A stretch of 64,000 nucleotides of DNA, from NCBI GenBank assembly GCA_902518475.1, contig CABYGI010000001.1, forward strand, positions 62,001 through 126,000, written 5' to 3'. Origin of the DNA: an uncultured Prochlorococcus sp. Its GTDB lineage: Bacteria > Cyanobacteriota > Cyanobacteriia > PCC-6307 > Cyanobiaceae. Positions 38,976-46,224 of the stretch are shown here, in pieces. Position 1 is the stretch's first letter. Each line of letters begins with the position of its first letter. Made by a program: the position numbers and the translations under genes. Under the pieces are notes generated by a model. The model made no database searches. It worked only from the letters and a program-made list of their open reading frames with translations, and had not been told where the DNA came from.

Positions 38976-39560
38976 CTATAGCGCAGAAAAATATTCCTTA
39001 CTACCTTTGGGGTCCTCTAACATTGTTTTCTCCCCGGGGGTCCAGTTTGCTGGACATACTTCATCGGGGTTTGCCGCAACGTATTGATAACCTTGAAGAA
39101 TCCTTAGCGTTTCATCAACATTTCTACCTACAGGAGCCTTGTTAACAGTCGTATGCATAACTACTCCTTCGGGATTTATAAGAAATAAACCTCTATCAGC
39201 CTCCCCATCATCATTTAGAACATTGTACGCCTGGCAAATTTCTCTTTTTAAGTCAGAAACTAACGGATAGTTAATATCACCTATACCACCTTCATTTCTT
39301 GGGGTTTGTATCCAAGCCAAATGACAGTGTTTGCTATCAACTGATACCCCAAGTATTTCCGTATTAAGTGCCGAGAAATCTTGGTATCTATCGCTAAATG
39401 CAGTGATTTCAGTTGGACATACAAATGTAAAATCTAGTGGGTAAAAGAATAGAACAACCCATTTACCTCTTAGACCTGAAAGTGTAATCTCCTTAAACTC
39501 TTGATCATATACTGCTGTAGCACTAAAGTCTGGTGCTTCTTGGCCAACTCTTAAGCTCAT
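38976..39560 (-). CDS. 2-Cys peroxiredoxin
   Basis: 194 residues. It reduces peroxides with a peroxidatic Cys in [13 protein letters not shown] (about residue 48) and a resolving Cys in [11 protein letters not shown] near the C-terminus. The length and both motifs fit typical 2-Cys (AhpC/Prx1) peroxiredoxins of cyanobacteria and chloroplasts. The C-terminal KEYFSAL helps define the sensitivity tail. It is monocistronic and convergent with the preceding gene. Confidence 0.95.
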   Translation of the reverse strand: MSLRVGQEAPDFSATAVYDQEFKEITLSGLRGKWVVLFFYPLDFTFVCPTEITAFSDRYQDFSALNTEILGVSVDSKHCHLAWIQTPRNEGGIGDINYPLVSDLKREICQAYNVLNDDGEADRGLFLINPEGVVMHTTVNKAPVGRNVDETLRILQGYQYVAANPDEVCPANWTPGEKTMLEDPKGSKEYFSAL

Positions 39561-39863
39561 GAAAAAATTTGTCCTTAATTAAATTATGTATGGTCTTATT
39601 GACCGTAATAAGTATTATAATTTTATTAATAAAGAATTAGCAAGTTTTTTTTTTATTCAATGAAATGGCACTATTCCTTTACTAGGAAATTTACAATTTT
39701 GAATCATAACAAACTTTTAAAAAATCTCAAAAAGGAGTTAATTAAATATCCCATTATTAGGCTTGACAATAAAAATTCGAATTAAAAGAAATTTTATTTT
39801 ATTTAAGATTCCTTAAAATTTAACTCTCTATAATTATAAATATTCTTTTTAATATTTTTAATT
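39561..39863. other. AT-rich intergenic region
   Basis: About 300 bases. It holds the upstream region of the peroxiredoxin gene, including a TATAAT read on the minus strand near 39620. A possible 41-codon plus-strand peptide from ATG 39660 (MKWHYSFTRKF...) ends at 39785; its composition is compatible with coding but nothing else supports it. Confidence 0.5.
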
Positions 39864-40022
39864 ATGGCTAAATATATTGAAAGACTAAAGGAAAAAGTTA
39901 AAATAAAAAAATTTGATTCTAATCAGCCAATCGGAGCTTGGATTTTCGTTGTAATTTTGAATATAGTTGGATTTGCAGGTTATTTTTACTTAAAGGTAAA
40001 TCATATAGAATTAGGTAGTTAA
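39864..40022 (+). CDS. small single-span membrane protein (52 aa)
   Basis: ATG to TAA, 52 residues. A basic N-terminus (MAKYIERLKEKVKIKKFDSN) leads to one span (PIGAWIFVVILNIVGFAGYFY) and a short tail. The positive-inside layout supports a real membrane protein. No family recognised. First member of a run of tiny genes on both strands. Confidence 0.6.
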   Translation: MAKYIERLKEKVKIKKFDSNQPIGAWIFVVILNIVGFAGYFYLKVNHIELGS

Positions 40023-40026
40023 AAAC

Positions 40027-40251
40027 TTATCTTATTTCCCTCTTATTAATTGAGCGACAAAAATTTTTTAGTCTTTCCTTTCTCGTTAAGTCAGGTAAAG
40101 TCCAAATTGATTCTGTATCAGGTAATGGATCTTTGCTCCATTCTTTGAATTCTTCTATTATCGAAGCATTATTTAATTTTGATGCATATTGCTTTCGTTT
40201 TTTTAAATATTTTCTTATCACTGTAAGATTTGCCTCAATATATTCCCTCAT
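40027..40251 (-). CDS. hypothetical protein (74 aa)
   Basis: 74 residues: MREYIEANLTVIRKYLKKRKQ, then a middle with EEFKEWSKDPLPDTESIW and a basic end. Soluble, helical and highly charged. No family recognised. It converges with the preceding small gene, four bases apart. Confidence 0.6.
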   Translation of the reverse strand: MREYIEANLTVIRKYLKKRKQYASKLNNASIIEEFKEWSKDPLPDTESIWTLPDLTRKERLKNFCRSINKREIR

Positions 40252-40314
40252 AATAATTACTAAATCTCATATTAATTTATCATCTACCAAGTTCTACTTT
40301 AAAGAAAAGATTAA

Positions 40315-40485
40315 TTAGACATTTTGAACTGCTTGAAAAAGTCCAAACGAATAACCTCCTATTAGAATCCAGCCAAGTACGCTTGATATTATAGTAGATC
40401 TCCTGTTATGTCTCCTTAAAGCTGATTCAATCATTTCATTAACTTCATCTCTATTAAGGTATTCTTTCTTGGAGTTTTTTTTCAT
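40315..40485 (-). CDS. small single-span membrane protein (56 aa)
   Basis: ATG 40485 to TAA 40315. A charged N-terminal helix (KEYLNRDEVNEMIESALRRHNRR) is followed by one span (STIISSVLGWILIGGYSFGLF). The layout suggests a peripheral helix anchored by a C-terminal span. No family recognised. Confidence 0.6.
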   Translation of the reverse strand: MKKNSKKEYLNRDEVNEMIESALRRHNRRSTIISSVLGWILIGGYSFGLFQAVQNV

Positions 40486-40679
40486 TTTTTTTTCTTTTTA
40501 CAATAAACGAATTTATAAGAAAGTGAGCTTATGATATTTTCTTATAAGTAAGAGTTTTATTTTTGATGATTTTATAAATATTTTTATACTTAACAGTTAA
40601 TATAATTAAATTTTAAGAGAATTTTTAATATTATAAGATAATGTATTTGAATTGAATAATCATAGCTTTTATACAAACA

Positions 40680-40856
40680 ATGAATATTAATGATAAATCT
40701 GTTTTAGAGATGCTTAATAAACTTATTATTATTAATAGGCTGAATAAAAGTCAAATTCTTCAAATGGTAAATTTAGTTTCAATATCTATTGATTTCAATG
40801 ATTTAAAGGATAACTTGAAATGGGAAAGTTCTAAATCATTTCATCAAAAAATTTAA
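40680..40856 (+). CDS. hypothetical protein (58 aa)
   Basis: ATG 40680 to TAA 40856. The sequence begins MNINDKSVLEMLNKLIIINR and continues LNKSQILQMVNLVSISIDF, an all-helical soluble small protein. No family recognised. Coding is supported by uninterrupted amphipathic helices. Confidence 0.5.
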   Translation: MNINDKSVLEMLNKLIIINRLNKSQILQMVNLVSISIDFNDLKDNLKWESSKSFHQKI

Positions 40857-40962
40857 AATAAACTCATTGTTTGATAATTATTAATTCTTGAGATTTTCAT
40901 AAGAGATGCTTAATAGTTAATTGAATTAATTAAGAGTTTTATAAATTACTTATATAAGCTAT

Positions 40963-41136
40963 TCAAATAATTTTTTGATAGAGATTTTTCTTATGAGAAA
41001 TTTGCTCTTGACTACTATAGTTAATTGTTGTTTTCTTATCTTTGCTAAATGATTTAATTAATATTGTAGAAGTGATTATTATTATTATTATTATTAGTAA
41101 ATCTCCAACGGTAATCCCTCTTTCCTTTAGATTCAT
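40963..41136 (-). CDS. small single-span membrane protein (57 aa)
   Basis: ATG 41136 to TGA 40963. It starts MNLKERGITVGDLL, followed by a run of seven Ile codons (ATA repeats) within a membrane span, then a charged soluble tail. A similar beginning (polar N-terminus, GDLL, Ile-rich span) is common among short Prochlorococcus proteins. No named family. Confidence 0.55.
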   Translation of the reverse strand: MNLKERGITVGDLLIIIIIIITSTILIKSFSKDKKTTINYSSQEQISHKKNLYQKII

Positions 41137-41298
41137 AATTAAACATATATTTTGTTTAAATATAGCCTTTATTGTTTAATAAACTAATATTTTTTACAAA
41201 CGTGCTAAAAACACACATGAAGGAAATATAAAAAGAATATAAAATTATTGAGACTATAACCTTTTAAGTCATATAAAAAAAATAGATGAATTCATTTA

Positions 41299-41478
41299 AT
41301 GGAAGTCAAAAAAAAAATTAGTATTTCTAACGCTCCTTATTTTTTCTCTGAAGAGATGATTATCACAAAAAAATCACTTAACGAAAATCAACTCAAATTT
41401 ACTTATCAAAAACAGTTAATCTCAGATCTAGATAATAAGCACAAGGAATGGTCAAAATCGATTAACAGTAAATTTTAA
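41299..41478 (+). CDS. hypothetical protein (59 aa)
   Basis: ATG 41299 to TAA 41478. Charged, Lys- and Ser-rich: MEVKKKISISNAPYFFSEE at the start and HKEWSKSINSKF at the end. Soluble. No family recognised. Its stop overlaps the stop of the opposite-strand small gene by four bases, a common pattern for real convergent genes here. Confidence 0.5.
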   Translation: MEVKKKISISNAPYFFSEEMIITKKSLNENQLKFTYQKQLISDLDNKHKEWSKSINSKF

Positions 41479-41627
41479 AAGCTTTCCTGGATTATATTTA
41501 AAAGTTTATTTCTTTTAATTGTATTTTTTTCTTCCCAATTAAGTGTTACTTCATCATTAATGATAGGTTTTGCTTCATAAGCTAAATACCAAAGAATAAA
41601 TCCAACAGGAAATAATAAAATATGCAT
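41475..41627 (-). CDS. small membrane protein (50 aa)
   Basis: ATG 41627 to TAA 41475. It has an N-terminal hydrophobic span (MHILLFPVGFILWYLAYEA) and a polar C-terminus with VTLNWEEKNTIKRNK. Likely anchored by the N-terminus. Its start lies only about 30 bases from the palindromic operator of the RHH gene, so the two divergent genes may share that regulatory region. Confidence 0.55.
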   Translation of the reverse strand: MHILLFPVGFILWYLAYEAKPIINDEVTLNWEEKNTIKRNKLLNIIQESF

Positions 41628-41656
41628 AGCAAAATTAGTTGACTTAAATCAAATAT

Positions 41657-41689
41657 AGTGCAACACTTATAATGTGCAAGTGTGACACT
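41657..41689. promoter_or_regulatory. operator pair and -10 element of the RHH regulator gene
   Basis: Two related palindromes, AGTGCAACACT (41657-41667) and AGTGTGACACT (41679-41689), have centres 22 bp apart, about two helical turns. Between them lies a perfect TATAAT (41668-41673). The layout is that of a promoter repressed by a protein binding two adjacent sites. The gene starts 15 bases downstream and encodes a ribbon-helix-helix protein, so autoregulation is the simplest reading. The same half-sites recur directly after the gene. Confidence 0.6.
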
Positions 41690-41703
41690 AATTTTTTTAA
41701 ATT

Positions 41704-42069
41704 ATGCCTTCTCCGAGGAAAAGAATTGGTTTTTTGCCAAGTGAAGAAGTGCATGAAATTATTGAAAAATTGTGTATAGCTTATGAGTTTAGTCAGTCAA
41801 AAGTCACGGGTTTATTGGTTGAGGAAGCGTTGAGGTCTCGAGGTTTAATAAATGATTCATATGGTCATAATCAAAATGTAAAAAAAGATTTTATAAACTT
41901 TTCTTTTGATCACGAAATACTTTGTGAAAATAATAAATCACTACTTAATGTAGACGAATATGCAGTTAATAAAAAAGTATTATCTGATGATATCAAAATG
42001 ATGCATGAATTTATTGAGTTTAAGTATTTTAAGAAAGTTATGAAGCGAAATAACAACATTATTGAATAA
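41704..42069 (+). CDS. ribbon-helix-helix regulator-like protein
   Basis: 121 residues. The N-terminal PRKRIGFLPSEEVHEIIEKL (beta strand plus helix) and SQSKVTGLLVEEALRSRG (second helix) fit a CopG/MetJ-type ribbon-helix-helix DNA-binding domain at about residues 4-48. The rest (50-121) has no recognisable fold. Palindromes AGTGT-N-ACACT occur immediately before and after the gene. It may control itself and the small neighbouring genes. No toxin gene is obvious next to it, so a toxin-antitoxin role is not supported. Confidence 0.7.
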   Translation: MPSPRKRIGFLPSEEVHEIIEKLCIAYEFSQSKVTGLLVEEALRSRGLINDSYGHNQNVKKDFINFSFDHEILCENNKSLLNVDEYAVNKKVLSDDIKMMHEFIEFKYFKKVMKRNNNIIE

Positions 42070-42085
42070 ATAGTGTCACACTATT
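42069..42085. promoter_or_regulatory. perfect 17-nt palindrome downstream of the RHH gene
   Basis: AATAGTGT-C-ACACTATT is perfectly symmetrical and starts at the last base of the stop codon of the RHH gene. Its core AGTGTCACACT matches the upstream operators in all but the central base. It may be another binding site or part of a transcript end; there is no T-run. Confidence 0.55.
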
Positions 42086-42206
42086 AATGTTTATATGAGA
42101 ATGCCTTTCAATGGAATTTAGAAATTAAGCAAAGATAAATATTTTTGAATATTTCTAATCAACTTCTTAAAGAGGGATCCAAAATAAATTGAATATTTAA
42201 AAATTC

Positions 42207-42247
42207 AGCGGACTAAATCTTCGTGGAGATATGAATCTTAGCCCGCT
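42207..42247. other. composite hairpin, possible terminator or small RNA structure
   Basis: Outer arms AGCGG-A-CTAA and TTAG-C-CCGCT pair apart from one A/C mismatch. An inner arm ATCT, loop TCGTGG, AGAT lies within. This is a GC-rich island in very AT-rich DNA between the RHH gene and a 50-residue gene. It may terminate the RHH transcript, but only three T follow on the plus strand and five on the minus. Confidence 0.4.
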
Positions 42248-42337
42248 TTAAAAAAGTAGCAATAAAAAAATATAAATACAATAAGTATTTAAATTTACTT
42301 TTGATTTAATATTGGAGTATAAAAACTCTAAATATAA

Positions 42338-42490
42338 ATGGCAGTAAGTGAATTAAATGAAGATACACAGGAACAAATATGTGATTTTCTTGAAAATCTT
42401 CAGCAAATTGAGAAACTTAAAAATAAAGATATACGAATTTTGCTTGATAAGATTGTTAGAAAATATGGAGGAAAAGTAGTAAATAAATGA
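42338..42490 (+). CDS. small helical hypothetical protein (50 aa)
   Basis: ATG 42338 to TGA 42490. It starts MAVSELNEDTQEQICDFLEN and ends with RILLDKIVRKYGGKVVNK: two amphipathic helices, no span. No family recognised. Its stop overlaps the first ATG of the following pseudogene (ATGA). Confidence 0.55.
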   Translation: MAVSELNEDTQEQICDFLENLQQIEKLKNKDIRILLDKIVRKYGGKVVNK

Positions 42491-42900
42491 ACGCCTATTA
42501 ATCCCACTATTAGTTTTGCTTACTTTACCAAGTGTTGTTCATAGCTCCCACTTAAATAATCATAGAGAACTTACAGTCACCTCAGAAAGCACTTGGGAAT
42601 TAATCGAGTTGGCAAAATACCCTAAAGATAAAGGTGTAATAGAATATTTAGCATATAGGTGCTCTAATTGCCTTATTAAAGTGAAATATATGGTAACCAA
42701 TCTTATGAAGAACCTATTGTAGTTGAATGTGCAAGAGATGGCATAAATAGTCAAAATTAATTATGCATAGAAAAAAAATTAAATGATTTCCCACATGGGT
42801 AATAAATGGAAAACTAATTTTAGATGTACTTTCACTAAAAGAGTTATCAAAGTTGGCTGAATTTAAGAATAAAGGAAAATGTAAGATGATTAATGACTAG
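42487..42900 (+). pseudogene. decayed secreted thioredoxin-fold protein (VKOR C-terminal-like)
   Basis: The reading frames joined give a signal peptide (RLLIPLLVLLTLPSVVHS), a soluble domain with a CxxC (CSNC, bases 42660-42671), VVECARDGINSQN, LCIEKKLNDFP and TWVINGKLILDVLSLKEL. This is the order of the thioredoxin-like domain found at the C-terminus of cyanobacterial vitamin K epoxide reductases and in small secreted relatives (CxxC, then FPTWxINGK). It is broken by a frameshift just after ATG (ATGAACGC instead of the likely ATGAAACGC), one near 42681 (AAAGTGAA), one near 42787-42789, and a TAA at 42758-42760. All three frameshifts look like single-base deletions in short runs. Confidence 0.75.
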
Positions 42901-43046
42901 ATATTAAAGGTTATTTCTTGAGTACCTTTCATACATCCTCCAGCTGGATAGTTAATTACTTTTTTTGATATTAATCCAATACTTATAGCAACTATTCCAA
43001 TACCAAATAAAGCTCTTGATCTTTTGCTTGAGATGAGATATTTCAT
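42897..43046 (-). CDS. small single-span membrane protein (49 aa)
   Basis: ATG 43046 to TAG 42897. The basic start MKYLISSKRSRALFG is followed by a span (IGIVAISIGLIS) and a polar tail with PAGGCMKGTQEI. No family recognised. It converges with the pseudogene, overlapping its last four bases. Confidence 0.5.
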   Translation of the reverse strand: MKYLISSKRSRALFGIGIVAISIGLISKKVINYPAGGCMKGTQEITFNI

Positions 43047-43267
43047 TGGGTATTTATAATTATTAAATAGCAGGAATTGTTAAATCATAACGTAAATTTT
43101 TTGTTTATAAAAAATAACAAGTAACCCTAAATCAATAATTTACTAAAAATGGTTTTATTGATTAGATATCTTGAAAATCCTTAATCAAAAATGCTTATAT
43201 ATTTTTTTTCTTTATTTTTAGTTTGAATTTGACAATCTTTTTATAATTAAAATGAAACTTTTTTTTT

Positions 43268-43399
43268 ATGAAAAATAAAGAATTTAATGTAACTCAAGGA
43301 ATGGCTTTGTTACTTTTGAAGCCATTAAATTTACCCGCCAACTACGTTTTAAATCTCATAATTTACATAACTAATCCTAGTAACAATATTGGATACTAA
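43268..43399 (+). CDS. small hypothetical protein (43 aa)
   Basis: ATG 43268 to TAA 43399. It starts MKNKEFNVTQGMALLLLKP and continues LNLPANYVLNLIIYITNP. Possibly membrane-associated. Its stop overlaps that of the convergent DUF1651 gene, which is some support for it being real. Confidence 0.4.
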   Translation: MKNKEFNVTQGMALLLLKPLNLPANYVLNLIIYITNPSNNIGY

Positions 43400-43647
43400 T
43401 AGTCTTCCCAAACTGGTTTGGTTCTCCTCCACCCTTGAGCGATTAACTTTCTCCATTCATTTCTAGCTTTATCTACTTCAAGTTCTTCTCTGGTTGTCAT
43501 AAGAGGTGGTTCTTTTCCTAAAACACCAAGAATTCTTCCAGAGTCAATAAACATATATTCAAAAAATTTATCTTTATTTTGATTATTCTTTGAAAACCTT
43601 TTAACCCTTGAACGATTCGAATTTATAAGCCAAAAATTTTCTGTCAC
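43396..43647 (-). CDS. DUF1651 family protein
   Basis: 83 residues. The W-L-containing N-terminus (ENFWLINSNRSRVKRF), the GKEPPLMTTREELEVDKARNEW stretch and the final GWRRTKPVW are the DUF1651 pattern, a family restricted to Prochlorococcus and marine Synechococcus. Function unknown. It is upstream of nothing obvious and follows clpS on the same strand. Confidence 0.8.
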   Translation of the reverse strand: MTENFWLINSNRSRVKRFSKNNQNKDKFFEYMFIDSGRILGVLGKEPPLMTTREELEVDKARNEWRKLIAQGWRRTKPVWEDY

Positions 43648-43658
43648 TCTTACTTATT

Positions 43659-43946
43659 TTATGTTTTCTCAATTGGAGCCATTGTTAATCCTTTGCTGAA
43701 TAATTGCTCATGATATAGCTCTGCCTGTTCAAGATTACCTCTCCACACCTCTGCAGATCCTGTCTTGTCAACTTTGATGGTTAGATCCCATGCCCTTTGT
43801 TCACTCATGCTTGAGATTATTGTTAAAAGACAATTTGCAACATTCTGAAAGGTATTAACATCGTCATCAAGAACTATAACTCTTGCTTCTGGATATTTTG
43901 CTTTAGATTTTTTTGGTTCTAAGACTGTGGCAAGTGAATTAAACAT
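43659..43946 (-). CDS. clpS: Clp protease adaptor ClpS
   Basis: 95 residues. ClpS delivers N-degron substrates to the Clp protease. Core features are YPEARVIVLDDDVNTFQNVANCL (the substrate-binding loop with DDDVNTF) and the EQAELYHEQLFSKGLTMAPIE C-terminus. The length and motifs agree with cyanobacterial ClpS1. It is 11 bases upstream of the DUF1651 gene. Confidence 0.93.
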   Translation of the reverse strand: MFNSLATVLEPKKSKAKYPEARVIVLDDDVNTFQNVANCLLTIISSMSEQRAWDLTIKVDKTGSAEVWRGNLEQAELYHEQLFSKGLTMAPIEKT

Positions 43947-44014
43947 TATTGTCTTTAATAGTTTAATTAAATTAAAATTTCACCTATTTTCTTCAATTGA
44001 AAAACTATTTAAAA

Positions 44015-44088
<74 letters not shown>

Positions 44089-44117
44089 ATGAGAATATTG
44101 TAAGGCATTAGTTGTAC

Positions 44118-44600
44118 TTAATTACCATTTTGAAAATTTATTTGTTTGTAGGCCTCATATATAGCTATTCCGCATGCTACAGACAGGTTTAGACTTCTAA
44201 CACCTTTTTGATCATTCTTTCCAGTCTGTATATTCGGCATAAATATTGATATTAAAAAGTTGCTTTTATCAATAATGGAATCTGGTAATCCTGAATCTTC
44301 TCTCCCAAATAGCAAAATATCATCTTGTTTAAATTTAAAATCCTTCAAATATAATCCATTTTTTTTACTAAAAGATATTATTCTTTTTGTTGATTTTGAC
44401 GCTAAAAATTTTTCAAAATTCTCATACTGATTAACAGTCACAAGAGGCCAATAGTCTAATCCAGCTCTTTTTAAATATTTATCTTCTAGTTTAAAACCCA
44501 AGGGCTCTATAAGATTTAAAGGTACATTATAGGCAGCACATGATCTGGCAATATTACCAGTATTTTGCGGGATTCTAGGTTCAAAAAGAGAGACTTCCAA
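44118..44600 (-). CDS. trmL: tRNA (cytidine(34)-2'-O)-methyltransferase TrmL-like
   Basis: 160 residues. SPOUT-type methyltransferase: it begins with the family pattern LFEPRIPQNTGNIARSCAA, has LFGREDSGLP (cofactor-binding knot) and ends with GVRSLNLSVACGIAIYEA. It methylates the wobble ribose of leucine tRNAs in bacteria. It lies three bases after cobU on the minus strand. Confidence 0.93.
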   Translation of the reverse strand: MEVSLFEPRIPQNTGNIARSCAAYNVPLNLIEPLGFKLEDKYLKRAGLDYWPLVTVNQYENFEKFLASKSTKRIISFSKKNGLYLKDFKFKQDDILLFGREDSGLPDSIIDKSNFLISIFMPNIQTGKNDQKGVRSLNLSVACGIAIYEAYKQINFQNGN

Positions 44601-44602
44601 TT

Positions 44603-45163
44603 TTAAGTAGGTATTTCAATACTTATTTCATCTATTTTGATTGCTCTGCCGTTTATAGCCAGCCAATTATCTTTTGATATTTTGGTTATTCTCTTTTGAA
44701 GTTCGCCGATTCTTTCAATATATGTATTACCAATTTTATATTCAGAGACCAGACTCCAACCTACTTGTTCTCCAACAATAATTGTTATGCTTTTTCTTTT
44801 CATTAAGAGATTTATAAGTGAATTCATTTTTGTTGACCATTCATTTTGTTCCTTGCCAATACTTTTCATAACGAACCCGCCAATAGAATCTATTAATAAT
44901 GGACCTTCTTCTTTCTTTAATGTATTTAATAGATCTGTCGTTTCTATTAATTTCCAATCTTTTGGCCTTCTTTTTCGATGTAAATTAATTTTATCTTGCC
45001 ATTCTTTATCTTCCAAATTGTTTTCAGATAAGGCAACATATGATAATTCTTTTACCTCCTTTGCAAGATGCTCTGCGAATTCACTTTTGCCACTCTTTGT
45101 CCCCCCTGTAATAAAAACTATATGAGATGAATATTCACTAATACTTAAATCCTGGGCATTCAT
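44603..45163 (-). CDS. cobU: adenosylcobinamide kinase/guanylyltransferase
   Basis: 186 residues. It phosphorylates and then guanylylates the corrinoid side chain in cobalamin assembly. Walker A is GGTKSGKSEFAE (about 20-31), and RPKDWKLIETTDL and LIDSIGGFV fit CobU/CobP. Together with cobN and metH in this window, it shows that the organism makes and uses a corrinoid cofactor. It is slightly diverged and lacks some residues of the E. coli form, but the core is intact. Confidence 0.9.
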   Translation of the reverse strand: MNAQDLSISEYSSHIVFITGGTKSGKSEFAEHLAKEVKELSYVALSENNLEDKEWQDKINLHRKRRPKDWKLIETTDLLNTLKKEEGPLLIDSIGGFVMKSIGKEQNEWSTKMNSLINLLMKRKSITIIVGEQVGWSLVSEYKIGNTYIERIGELQKRITKISKDNWLAINGRAIKIDEISIEIPT

Positions 45164-45173
45164 AAATTCTCTA

Positions 45174-45485
45174 TTATTTAGAGAAATACCACCATGTTGC
45201 TAAAGGAATAATTGTGGCAGCTATTAACAAACCTATAACTATATAAGTAGCAGTTGAACTTTCAGTATCTTTTGATCTCATAGTGTTAAAATTTGGATCC
45301 ACTACAGGGTTATCAATAGATGAAGGCTGACTTTTTTCGTAATTTATAACAGTCTTTTGTTGAGTAATACCAAAATATTTATTTATACTAGGAATTTCAT
45401 TTGCGTATATAGTGGAGGGGATGAGAATAAAAATTAAGCCAGTAAAGATAATAGGAAGTATATATTTATTGATGTTTAAGTTCAT
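45174..45485 (-). CDS. hypothetical protein with signal peptide and C-terminal span
   Basis: 103 residues. It has an N-terminal signal (LPIIFTGLIFILIPSTIYA), a short polar region of about 50 residues, then a span (TYIVIGLLIAATIIPLATWWYF) near the end. Cleavage after IYA is plausible, leaving a protein anchored by its tail with the soluble part outside. No family recognised. It ends ten bases before cobU. Confidence 0.65.
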   Translation of the reverse strand: MNLNINKYILPIIFTGLIFILIPSTIYANEIPSINKYFGITQQKTVINYEKSQPSSIDNPVVDPNFNTMRSKDTESSTATYIVIGLLIAATIIPLATWWYFSK

Positions 45486-45597
45486 ATTTAAAAGGTTTTG
45501 GTTAATTATATATTAAAAACAATATGTTTGAGCAATTTTTAATGTACTAAACAATATAATATTTGCATAATTTAATAAGAAATAACATATTTAAAAT

Positions 45598-46224
45598 ATG
45601 GGATTTAATGGGAAATCATTAATAATAATCGGCGCCATACTCTTTATTTTTCAGATAGCAAATTTCATTTCAATAGAAACAATCACTCCTGAGCTTGAAA
45701 GAGCACAAGTGTTAGCTGCAATAGCTTCATTAATTATTACTTTGATAGGTTTTTTATTTAAACAATTCGAACCATTAGCTGGTGAGAAAGCTGCATTAAA
45801 AGGAGAAAATAAGTTTCTTTTCGATAGAAACATGCCGGATGAAGTTATTGATGAACTTGCATGGGGTTCTGAAGCGATATTAACTTCTACAGCAGCTGCA
45901 GCAATATTAATCCACAATGATGGAGTTAATATATTGAGGAGGGGAATGACTTCAAGTAATGATTTTAAACCCGGAGAAACTTGTCTGAGATCTATAAAAG
46001 ATATGAAATTAATATCATTGGCAAACACTAAATTTTATCCTGGAAGAGATGAATTTTTTAATTTTTGTGCCGACATTCCATCTATTTTAGTGGTGCCTAT
46101 AAACAATAAGGCTTTTATTTTGGTAGGAGGTTGGAGTGCTAAGTGTTTTACGAAGTCTGATGAAAAATGGATTAATAATTGGTCAAAAAAAATTAATAAT
46201 ATTTTTTCAAAAAATAAAATTTAA
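45598..46224 (+). CDS. CCB2/CCB4-like cofactor assembly protein
   Basis: 208 residues. Two spans at the N-terminus (about 8-25 and 38-58) are followed by a soluble domain containing LAWGSEAILTSTAAAAILI and NFCADIPSILVVPI. This matches cyanobacterial CCB2/CCB4 (cofactor assembly of complex C, subunit B), which attaches a covalent haem to cytochrome b6. The family is shared with chloroplasts. It converges with lptC, overlapping four bases. Confidence 0.85.
   Translation: MGFNGKSLIIIGAILFIFQIANFISIETITPELERAQVLAAIASLIITLIGFLFKQFEPLAGEKAALKGENKFLFDRNMPDEVIDELAWGSEAILTSTAAAAILIHNDGVNILRRGMTSSNDFKPGETCLRSIKDMKLISLANTKFYPGRDEFFNFCADIPSILVVPINNKAFILVGGWSAKCFTKSDEKWINNWSKKINNIFSKNKI

Noticed and set aside
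41074-41097. ATT/ATA trinucleotide run as a microsatellite
   Set aside because: It encodes the isoleucine run in the membrane span of the minus-strand small gene, so coding explains it.
41249-41288. Possible fourth copy of the 45-bp repeat (TGAGACTA at 41249)
   Set aside because: Only the first eight bases and a loosely placed AAGTC match; the TCTTATATAAGA end is missing.
41704-42069. Antitoxin of a toxin-antitoxin pair
   Set aside because: The RHH fold and operators would fit, but no adjacent gene resembles a RelE, Fic, PIN or similar toxin.
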